Source of the DNA: Candidatus Sericytochromatia bacterium | GTDB taxonomy: Bacteria; Cyanobacteriota; Sericytochromatia; JACMPN01 | Direction of reading: 5' to 3' | Length of the DNA stretch: 7,825 nt | NCBI GenBank assembly: GCA_014377495.1 | Contig: JACMPN010000053.1 | Coordinates: forward strand, 1 to 7,825 | Shown here: positions 1 through 5,695 of the stretch, piece after piece | Layout: each line of letters starts with the position of its first letter | Position numbering within the stretch: position 1 is the first letter of the stretch | Program-made: the position numbers and the translations under genes | The notes under the pieces: generated by a model | Told to the model about the DNA's origin: nothing | Databases searched by the model: none | What the model saw: the letters and a program-made list of their open reading frames with translations, nothing else

Positions 1-904
1 CCGCCTGCTCTTGGTGCCTCCCTCGGAACCGCGGGAGGCCCCCCTGCACCCCCGTCAACACGGCCTGGGTCTCGGCCAAAGGCGTCTCGGCGCCGATCTG
101 CGGGAGGTTGACGAACAGGGCCGTGACGACCCGCAGATCGGCTAACCAGTCGGTCTGTCCGGCGAGTAGGCGCTCACGGACGGACGGGGGCAGGTACTGG
201 TGCAGGGCCCGTTGCATGTCGGGATGCAGGACCGGGGCGACGAGCCGCTGCCAGCGCAAGGCTCGTGTGGTGGCCGTCAGCCGCACGTGTCCCCCGGCCC
301 GCACGTCGCCGAGGAACCGGTCGGTGAGCAGTGGCCAGGTGCCGGCGGCGCAGACCACTTCGCCGGGAACGGCGGCTAGCTTGGCTTGGCTCAGGGTCGA
401 CAGGCAGGCGCCGGTGACGAGCATTTCCCAGCGACCGCCGACGCCACCGACATGGCTGAGGACGACCGGTCCGGCGGCAATGCCGATGCGCAGGGTCACC
501 GAGCGGGTGGCGGCGTGCTGGCGGTGGTGGAGCATGGCCTGGATGGTCAGCGCACAGGTGGCGGCCCGCTCCGCTCCGACGGCTCCGGCATCGTTGGCGG
601 CGGCCGGCCAAAAGGCGAGGAGGGCGTCCCCGGCAAAGGTGAGCACGTCGCCGCCGTGGGCATGCACCAAATCGATTAATTCGGCAAAAATGGCGTTCAG
701 GGTCCGGCCCAGGACTTCGGCACCTGCCGGTCCACCGGCCGCGTGCTCGGCCGTCAAGCGCGTGAAATCGGAAATATCGGCCAACAGCAAAGCCCCGTCC
801 TGCCGCTCGGCAAGCGGGGCACGCAGCGGATCGGGCCTGTGGATCAGGCGTTGGATGACGACGGCAGGCACATAGCTGGCCAGCGTCTCGAGCATCACGG
901 ACAT
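1..904 (-). CDS. Soluble-adenylyl-cyclase-type class III cyclase, N-terminal 301 residues (partial)
   Basis: Nucleotide cyclase that would make cAMP (possibly cGMP) in the cytoplasm; the 3' end runs off the left edge. Residues 37-190 form a class III catalytic domain (C1). ADISDFT at 42-48 carries the first metal-binding Asp43, and TFAGDALLAFW at 89-99 carries the second, Asp93. After a linker (about 195-255), LRVVTALFVNLP at 257-268 opens a second cyclase-like domain (C2) in which Asn266 replaces the metal Asp, as in human soluble adenylyl cyclase. Family members usually continue into an AAA/NACHT-type ATPase and a long repeat region, so the full protein is probably far longer. No signal peptide or membrane segment is visible. 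ATG at 904 was chosen because AGGAA lies six bases upstream (911-915); an in-frame ATG at 895 is less well placed. The usual Lys of the KFxGD motif is Thr89, so activity and regulation are uncertain. The family call is strong; the nucleotide product is inferred. Confidence 0.9.
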   Translation of the reverse strand, partial: MSVMLETLASYVPAVVIQRLIHRPDPLRAPLAERQDGALLLADISDFTRLTAEHAAGGPAGAEVLGRTLNAIFAELIDLVHAHGGDVLTFAGDALLAFWPAAANDAGAVGAERAATCALTIQAMLHHRQHAATRSVTLRIGIAAGPVVLSHVGGVGGRWEMLVTGACLSTLSQAKLAAVPGEVVCAAGTWPLLTDRFLGDVRAGGHVRLTATTRALRWQRLVAPVLHPDMQRALHQYLPPSVRERLLAGQTDWLADLRVVTALFVNLPQIGAETPLAETQAVLTGVQGGLPRFRGRHQEQA

Positions 905-981
905 GCACGGTTCCTGGCGACAGCACACGCCATTGGGAGATTGGTGGTCCGGCGAGCAGCGCCGGCGGGCGGGTCTCGCGG

Positions 982-994
982 GGTGTCGGACACC
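982..994. repeat. 13-bp perfect palindrome upstream of the cyclase gene
   Basis: GGTGTC-G-GACACC has two six-base arms around a single central base. It lies in the 152-base gap between the small membrane protein gene and the cyclase start, about 80 bases upstream of the cyclase ATG. Next to it on the minus strand is an A-rich stretch (around 1005-1010), the only AT-rich patch in this GC-rich gap. The position would suit an operator for a dimeric repressor, but no second copy or convincing -35/-10 pair was found, so a function is only a suggestion. The rest of the gap shows nothing I can assign. Confidence 0.25.
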
Positions 995-1056
995 ACGGCA
1001 AGCAGTTTTTACAGCGTACCAAGTCCATGGCCTTGGGTGCTGCCCCTGCGGTGCCC

Positions 1057-1191
1057 TTAATTGGATGGCGGTAGGGGTGGCACGGGCTGGCTGAAGAGCC
1101 AGATGGCTAGGGCGAAGGCCGCCAGGACGGCGAAAAATTCCACGGCCCCTCCCTGGCGACTGCCGGCCGGTGGTTGGGTAGCATCCGCCAT
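1057..1191 (-). CDS. Small single-span membrane protein, 44 residues, unknown function
   Basis: I do not recognise this protein. It has a polar N-terminus (1-15, with QPPAGSRQGG), one hydrophobic segment of about 18 residues (16-33, AVEFFAVLAAFALAIWLF), and a short Pro-rich tail ending SQPVPPLPPSN. It would sit in the inner membrane with one span. It lies 46 bases after the stop of the Pro-rich lipoprotein gene and 152 bases before the cyclase start, on the same strand, so it could be co-transcribed with the lipoprotein. The ATG at 1191 lacks a clear Shine-Dalgarno; an in-frame GTG 18 bases upstream is no better placed. A longer reading of the same frame (to 1440) would overlap the lipoprotein gene and adds Arg/Ser-rich sequence typical of an out-of-frame reading, so I rejected it. 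The sharply hydrophobic segment flanked by sensible ends is the main argument that this is a real gene. Confidence 0.5.
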   Translation of the reverse strand: MADATQPPAGSRQGGAVEFFAVLAAFALAIWLFSQPVPPLPPSN

Positions 1192-1237
1192 CGTGAAGGT
1201 CGGAGACACAGCTGGCCGCCAACCCTCACGCCAGCGA

Positions 1238-2563
1238 CTAACTGGGCGTTGGTGTCGGTGTCGGCTCGACCCGTGTGATGACGCTCGGTGAAGGTGCCGG
1301 CCCGGCAGTCGCCTGTGGGGAAATGGTGGGCATCGGCGTAGGCGCTGGACTGCTTTGGATCGTGTCCGTGACCAGGCCCATGGCGGCACTCCGGAAGATG
1401 GCCGAGATGCCCTGGACACTTGCTTCGCTGGATCGGACACCGATCGTCAGGGGGATGGCACCGATCGGGGCCGGCACTTCGCCGACAAAGACCATGTTGC
1501 CGACCACACCGGCAAAGCCCCGCATCACAGACCCCCGCCGGACGAAGCGCATCGCTTCGCCACCGCCGGGGGCGGGCGCCGCAATGACGCGCCGGACTCC
1601 CGCACCTTCCAGGACGTAAATGTGCCGGCCACTCTCCATGGTCCTGTAGAGCGACGTGTCGGTGGTGAACATGCCCGTGCGGGCCTTGTAACCCTCGACG
1701 GGCGAGGCGAGGACCGTGAAGACGGTCGTGGCCTGCGCATCGAAAGTGGCCATGCGGGTGCTGATCACTTCGCTGTGGGCAAACGCCGTCCCATTGGGCT
1801 GGGTCTGCGGGGCAATGGTCAGGGTCAGACCGTTATTCACCTGGAAGGTGGGTGCGGGGATGCCGTCGCCCTGGTAACGCCATTTTTCCAGGTCCAGACC
1901 GGGGCCGCCAAAGGTGTCCGTAAGATCGGGGCTGAGTGGGGGCAGCGTGATCAACGTGACGCCGCTCGGTGACCCGGTAGGGGCGGGGATCGGAGTCGGG
2001 CGGAGTGGATCCCCGGGGCCGGAGGGGATCGGGCCGGGCAGGCCGGAAAGGATCGGGCTGGGCAGGCCGGAAGGCCGTACCGAGGGGCCGGGGGCGCTGG
2101 GGGAGTCACTGGGTGAGGCCGTGCCCCGGGGCCGCCGCATGCGGGCCATGGCGGTGGCCAGTCGCTGCAGGATCGCCGGGTCCGTACTCAAATCGATTTT
2201 CAGTTGGGCCCGCCGGTCCCTGGCGGAGACGATCTCCGCCTCGCCACTGTTGGCGGCGACGGGATTGAACGACGCATCGAAGGCGGCGACCACGACGTCG
2301 ACGTGGCCGATCGGCAGGCCGCCGATGACCGTTTCCCGATCCGTGGCGTTGAGCATGACGACGGCGGCGGGACGATCCGGCGTGTCCACGGCGGCGGTGG
2401 CGAGGATACCGATCCGCGTCGTCCCGGCGGGAATGGTCTGCGTCTGAAAACGCCCCATCAGTGGGTTGGCAATGACCAGTTGTCCGGTCCCGGCACCCAG
2501 TTCCGGCCCGGTGCCGCAACTGACGAGCACGGTGGCGAGGATGGCGGGGAAAATCCGTCTCAT
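1238..2563 (-). CDS. Secreted multidomain lipoprotein with Pro-rich linker and concanavalin A-like domain
   Basis: Predicted envelope lipoprotein of 441 residues; no known function is assigned. The signal peptide ends in a lipobox LVSC, with Cys16 the likely lipidated residue. Residues 26-126 look like a compact beta-rich domain, including LPIGHVDVVVAAFD, followed by a short basic helix (about 130-146). Residues 148-200 are a Pro/Ser/Gly linker with internal repeats. From about 212 to 395 comes a probable concanavalin A-like (lectin/glucanase-fold) domain opening with DTFGGPGLDLEKW, a pattern seen in GH16-like and DUF1349-like proteins; I see no glycosidase catalytic motif such as ExDxxE. The tail (403-441) is Pro/Thr-rich and ends PTPTPTPS. 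The ATG at 2563 is preceded by AAAGGG at six bases. It lies 133 bases after the importer operon, with no clear promoter in that gap. It may bind glycans at the cell surface, but that is inference from the fold. Confidence 0.85.
   Translation of the reverse strand: MRRIFPAILATVLVSCGTGPELGAGTGQLVIANPLMGRFQTQTIPAGTTRIGILATAAVDTPDRPAAVVMLNATDRETVIGGLPIGHVDVVVAAFDASFNPVAANSGEAEIVSARDRRAQLKIDLSTDPAILQRLATAMARMRRPRGTASPSDSPSAPGPSVRPSGLPSPILSGLPGPIPSGPGDPLRPTPIPAPTGSPSGVTLITLPPLSPDLTDTFGGPGLDLEKWRYQGDGIPAPTFQVNNGLTLTIAPQTQPNGTAFAHSEVISTRMATFDAQATTVFTVLASPVEGYKARTGMFTTDTSLYRTMESGRHIYVLEGAGVRRVIAAPAPGGGEAMRFVRRGSVMRGFAGVVGNMVFVGEVPAPIGAIPLTIGVRSSEASVQGISAIFRSAAMGLVTDTIQSSPAPTPMPTISPQATAGPAPSPSVITRVEPTPTPTPS
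2007..2073 (-). repeat. Two-and-a-part copies of a 24-bp tandem repeat in the lipoprotein linker
   Basis: Two adjacent 24-base units (2026-2049 and 2050-2073) differ at two positions, and a degenerate, shorter relative occupies about 2007-2025. On the coding strand they encode an eight-residue unit of the form LPxPIxSG, seen as LPSPILSG then LPGPIPSG, followed by PGDPLRP. The repeat keeps the reading frame (24 = 8 codons), so copy-number change would lengthen or shorten the Pro-rich linker without breaking the protein. It is a local coding repeat rather than a mobile or regulatory element. Confidence 0.75.
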
Positions 2564-2696
2564 ATTCGGCCCTTTCCAATTTGGGTGAGTGGGCTTGCCA
2601 GCAGTGGAAACGCCCTATGACCCCGCCCGCTCGGTCGGATGAAAGTATTCCTGGACGACAGGCGGTCAGCGGTGTTGCGGTAAATGAGGGACCGGG

Positions 2697-3518
2697 TCAG
2701 CCTTTGACCGCACCAGCAGTCCCATCGCCAATAAAATAACGCTGCAGGACAACAAAAACAATGATGACGGGCACAGTGGCCATCACCGACCCCGCTGCCA
2801 CCAGACGCCAGTTGCCGGAAAAGGTTCCCGCCAACATGGAGAGACCGACCGGCAGGGTGTAGTGGCTGGGATCCTTGATGATGATCAGCGGCCAGAGGAA
2901 GTCCCCCCAGGCGCCCACAAAGGTGAAAATCGCCAGTGTGGCCACGGCGGGGCGGATCAGCGGCAGCATGATCTGCCACCAGAGGGTCAGCGGGCCGCAG
3001 CCGTCGATCAGGGCCGCTTCCTCCAATTCCTTGGGGATCGCCTGGTATGCCTGACGCAGGAGGAAGATGCCGAAGGCGCTGACGGCTGTCGGCATGATGA
3101 TCCCGGCGATGGTGTCGGTGAGGCCCAGATGCAGGCAGACGAGGAACAGCGGGATCATGATCACCTGGAAGGGGACCATCATCGTGGCCAGGATGGCAAC
3201 GAAGATTGCCCCTTTGCCACGGAACTCCATCCGGGCCAGGGGATACGCTGCCATCGCAGCGAGCACCACGTTCAGGACGACGCTCAGGGTGCTGACGAGG
3301 ACGCTGTTCCAGGTATATCGGCCAAAGGGCACGGCCTCCCAGACGGCGGCCACATTGGCCCAAGTCGGCTGCTGGGGCAGCAGCTGCGGTGGAAAGGCGA
3401 AAATGTCCTCGGTGGGCGACTTCAGGGCCGTGCTGAACAGCCAGAGGAACGGGCCGACCATGATCAGGGCCAACAGCGTCAGCCCGGCGTAGGTGAGGAT
3501 CCGCTTGAACAGCCTCAT
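2697..3518 (-). CDS. CUT1-type sugar ABC transporter permease, MalG/UgpE-like
   Basis: Second membrane subunit (273 residues) of a carbohydrate ABC importer; it would pair with the MalF-like permease to form the inner-membrane channel. An amphipathic start (MRLFKRILTY) leads into a first span at about 8-30, with further spans around 72-92, 103-126, 135-155, 190-212 and 240-262. Typical family features are AYPLARMEFRGKG at 91-103, MMVPFQVIMIPLF at 113-125 and the EAA loop EEAALIDGCG at 166-175, which contacts the ATPase. The C-terminus GTAGAVKG is also characteristic. The length is normal for the family. The ATG at 3518 overlaps the stop of the upstream permease in an ATGA arrangement and has AAGG seven bases upstream, so translation is probably coupled. 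A longer in-frame reading to 3791 would lie inside the neighbour and was discarded. Confidence 0.95.
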   Translation of the reverse strand: MRLFKRILTYAGLTLLALIMVGPFLWLFSTALKSPTEDIFAFPPQLLPQQPTWANVAAVWEAVPFGRYTWNSVLVSTLSVVLNVVLAAMAAYPLARMEFRGKGAIFVAILATMMVPFQVIMIPLFLVCLHLGLTDTIAGIIMPTAVSAFGIFLLRQAYQAIPKELEEAALIDGCGPLTLWWQIMLPLIRPAVATLAIFTFVGAWGDFLWPLIIIKDPSHYTLPVGLSMLAGTFSGNWRLVAAGSVMATVPVIIVFVVLQRYFIGDGTAGAVKG

Positions 3519-4384
3519 GCCTGGACCTTGCCGGATTCGAAGAACTTCAGATTCAACAGCGAAAAGCCGAGGACGATGGCGAAGAGGACCATTCCCACCG
3601 CACAGGCATAGCTGAAGTCGGCGTTCGTGAAGCCCTGTTCGTAGACGTAATAGACGAGGGTCTGCGTGCGGTCGAGTGGGCCGCCCCCCGTCATCACGAA
3701 GATCTCCGTGAACACCTTCAGGGCGCTGATCGAGCTGATGATCGACACCAGGGCGATGGACGGGCGCATCAGGGGCACGGTCACCGCCCAATGGGCCTGG
3801 GCCGTGGTGGCCCCGTCCAGTTCAGCGGCCTCGAACAGGTCCCGGGGGATCGTCTGCAGCCCGGCCAGGTAGATGACCATGTAGTAGCCGAGCCCTTTCC
3901 AGACGGTGACGGCCATGACCGACCAGATGGCCAGATCGGGGCTGGTCAGCCAGCCGATGCTCGCCATGCCGATCCCGCCCAGCAGGGCGTTCAGCAGGCC
4001 CTGCTCCGCATAGAGCCAGCGCCAGGCGATGCCGACGACGACCATGCTGACAACGACCGGCAGGTAATACGCCGCCCGAAAGAGCCGGATGCCCGGCAGT
4101 TTCTGATTCACGGCGATGGCCAGACCCAGGCTGAGGATGACGAGCGGGGGGACGACGCCCACGAGGTAAAGGAACGTCTGGCCGGTGGCCTTCCAGAACA
4201 GGGGATCGCGCCAGAGGTGGGCGTAATGGGCCAATCCCGCCCAAGAGGAGCCGCCGCCCAGCTGATAGTACGTCACGCTCAGGTACAGGGCATGCAGCAG
4301 CGGCCAAACGAAAAATACCCCGAGCACGGCCAGGGCCGGGGCAAGAAAGAGGTAGGGGGTCAATGACTTAGTCGGTTGCGCCAT
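3515..4384 (-). CDS. CUT1-type sugar ABC transporter permease, MalF/UgpA-like
   Basis: First membrane subunit (289 residues) of the same sugar importer. Six hydrophobic spans are visible at roughly 10-33, 70-92, 104-125, 153-176, 208-231 and 258-281. The N-terminal LTPYLFLAPALAVLGVFFVWPLL is the usual opening of UgpA/MsmF-type permeases without the large periplasmic loop of E. coli MalF. The EAA coupling loop is LFEAAELDGATTAQAHWAVTVPLMRP at about 183-208, with Glu185, Asp190 and Gly191 in place. GGGPLDRTQTLVYYVYEQGF (233-252) is also typical. The ATG at 4384 lies inside the last codons of the binding-protein gene (25-base overlap) and is served by GGAGGAGG at 4395-4402, ten bases upstream. 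Its stop overlaps the next start (ATGA). Order and overlaps mark a tight operon. Confidence 0.95.
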   Translation of the reverse strand: MAQPTKSLTPYLFLAPALAVLGVFFVWPLLHALYLSVTYYQLGGGSSWAGLAHYAHLWRDPLFWKATGQTFLYLVGVVPPLVILSLGLAIAVNQKLPGIRLFRAAYYLPVVVSMVVVGIAWRWLYAEQGLLNALLGGIGMASIGWLTSPDLAIWSVMAVTVWKGLGYYMVIYLAGLQTIPRDLFEAAELDGATTAQAHWAVTVPLMRPSIALVSIISSISALKVFTEIFVMTGGGPLDRTQTLVYYVYEQGFTNADFSYACAVGMVLFAIVLGFSLLNLKFFESGKVQA

Positions 4385-5595
4385 ACGGTGGCGGCCTCCT
4401 CCAGCGCGGCTCTGGCCGTTCTTTCACCCAGGCAGGCCTGCTGCAGGGCCGTATCCAGGGCTTTGGCGAGCTCCGGCTGGTGGGTCATGGGTTTGACGAG
4501 CACGGTGGCCCGGGGCAGCTGGCCGGCGGAGATGCGCCGGGCCTCACCGACGACGTCCGAGCCGCCCGCCGTGAAGAAAGGATCTGCGGCGGCTTTGGTG
4601 ACGCTGGGCAGGACGGGGGCCAGTTTGGCGAGGGCCAGCTGGTTCTCGCCGTTCGTCAGAAAGGCGCCCAGAGCGATGGCGGCGTCCTGATGCTTGCTCG
4701 CCTTGGGGACGACGAGGTTCATCAGGCTGACGCCGATCGGGCCGTTCGGCGAGCTGAGCTGCGGCCCGACGACGATTTTGCCGAAGAGTTGGGGGGCATT
4801 TTCCTTGATCAGGGTGAGGAACTGGGGGCCCGAGCTGAGCATGGCGATCTGGCCGGCCTGGAAGCGGTCGATGGCTTCACGGTGCTTTTCGGTGAGGGAT
4901 TCCTTGGGGATGATTCCCGCTTTGTAGAGATCGACCCAGAACTGCAGGGCCGTTTCACCGGCCGCCGAGGCAAAGGCGGGGGCTCCGTTGACCAGCAGCG
5001 GGACGCCCATTTTGACGAGGGTCTCCATGAAGGTGCCGCTATCGCCAAAGTTCGGCATGAACAGGGCTTTGCCGGTGCTCGCCTTCACAGCGGCTCCCAT
5101 GCGGGCGACATCGTCATACGTGGCCGGAGGTACGGGCGGCAGGCCGGCAGCAGCAAGGATATCCCTGTTCGCCATGGTCACGGCCGTCGAGAGATACCAG
5201 GGGATGGCAAAAGTCTTGCCGTCCAGCTGACAGCCTTCCCAGACCTTGGGGAAGTAGAGGCCGTGGATGGCCTTGACCTTGTCGTCGAGCGGGGTGAGCA
5301 CGTTTTGTTCGGACAGTTTGGCGGCAAAGGCCGGGTTCAGGTTGACGAGGTCCGGCGGATGCCCGCCGGCGATCGCCGTGAGCAGCTTGTTTTCGAGACC
5401 GGCGGCGGGCACGTCCACCCAGGTGACAGGCAGGTCCGGGTGCTGTTTGCGATACTCGGTCAACACCGTTTCCATGTAGGTGGTGAAGGTGGGCTTGAGC
5501 TGCATCGTCCACAGTTCGAGGCCGTTGGCATCGGACCCGCCCCGGCAGCTGGTCGCAGTCAGGCCGAGGGCGAGCAGTAGGGCTATCTTGCGCAC
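4360..5595 (-). CDS. Family 1 extracellular solute-binding lipoprotein of the sugar importer
   Basis: Substrate-capture component (411 residues) of the CUT1 importer, anchored on the outer face of the inner membrane. The signal peptide MRKIALLLALGLTATSC ends in Cys17, the probable lipidation site; Ala at -3 makes the lipobox slightly unusual. The mature part follows the MalE/UgpB-like pattern: LELWTMQLKPTFTTY near the N-terminus, WVDVPAAGLENKLLTAIAGG followed by PPDLVNLNP, YDDVARMGAAVK, and a long hinge and C-lobe ending ATVWRNRLSH. Paired permeases and sequence point to a sugar or sugar-derivative ligand; which one cannot be told. The GTG at 5595 is preferred to a TTG at 5652 because it begins the signal peptide and has GAGG at five bases. 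The 100-base gap upstream holds a weak -10-like TACACT (5644-5649) but no good -35. No ATPase gene follows, so an ATPase encoded elsewhere is expected. Confidence 0.93.
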   Translation of the reverse strand: MRKIALLLALGLTATSCRGGSDANGLELWTMQLKPTFTTYMETVLTEYRKQHPDLPVTWVDVPAAGLENKLLTAIAGGHPPDLVNLNPAFAAKLSEQNVLTPLDDKVKAIHGLYFPKVWEGCQLDGKTFAIPWYLSTAVTMANRDILAAAGLPPVPPATYDDVARMGAAVKASTGKALFMPNFGDSGTFMETLVKMGVPLLVNGAPAFASAAGETALQFWVDLYKAGIIPKESLTEKHREAIDRFQAGQIAMLSSGPQFLTLIKENAPQLFGKIVVGPQLSSPNGPIGVSLMNLVVPKASKHQDAAIALGAFLTNGENQLALAKLAPVLPSVTKAAADPFFTAGGSDVVGEARRISAGQLPRATVLVKPMTHQPELAKALDTALQQACLGERTARAALEEAATVWRNRLSH

Positions 5596-5600
5596 GGGGG

Positions 5601-5604
5601 CCTC
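5601..5604 (-). promoter_or_regulatory. Shine-Dalgarno deciding the GTG start of the binding-protein gene
   Basis: GAGG on the minus strand lies five bases before the GTG at 5593-5595. The GTG directly opens a normal lipoprotein signal peptide (MRKIALLLALG), whereas the alternative TTG further upstream would add 19 polar residues (including HPHPTQRNE) in front of it. Spacing is a little short but acceptable. Confidence 0.6.
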
Positions 5605-5695
5605 GTTTCGCTGTGTCGGGTGCGGATGAGCGGGATCCCCGGTAGTGTACAAGAATCCCTCCGGGGTCCCATAGCCGCTACCGGCCAGCCTTCCC

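Noticed and set aside
39..44. Possible frameshift in a run of six C within the cyclase gene
   Set aside because: Dropping one base gives EGGTK, which vaguely resembles the bacterial EGxxNK motif, but the unshifted LPRFRGRHQEQA aligns at least as well with the human C2 sequence. The evidence at the window edge is insufficient.
108..875. Plus-strand 255-codon open frame opposite the cyclase gene
   Set aside because: Ser/Arg/Ala-rich composition with no motif, antisense to a well supported cyclase domain.
174..1028. Minus-strand 284-codon open frame starting MDLVRCKNCLPWCP, with a zinc-ribbon-like Cys cluster
   Set aside because: It covers the cyclase gene in another frame; beyond the first residues it is Arg/Ala/Pro-rich without any domain, while the overlapping frame has an unmistakable cyclase domain.
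1057..1440. 127-residue version of the small membrane protein
   Set aside because: The extra N-terminal part lies inside the lipoprotein gene and reads as Arg/Ser/Pro-rich out-of-frame sequence; only the last 44 residues look like a protein.
2697..3791. 364-residue version of the MalG-like permease
   Set aside because: The extension lies within the MalF-like gene in another frame; the ATGA-coupled ATG at 3518 gives the normal family length.
4480..5580. Plus-strand 366-codon open frame opposite the binding-protein gene
   Set aside because: It is a mirror frame of a high-GC gene, Gly/Asp/Arg-rich, with no recognisable domain; the minus-strand protein is a clear solute-binding protein.
5640..5690. 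Terminator after the CsgG-like gene
   Set aside because: Only short GC stems (such as GCCG-GTAG-CGGC) without a following T-tract were found.
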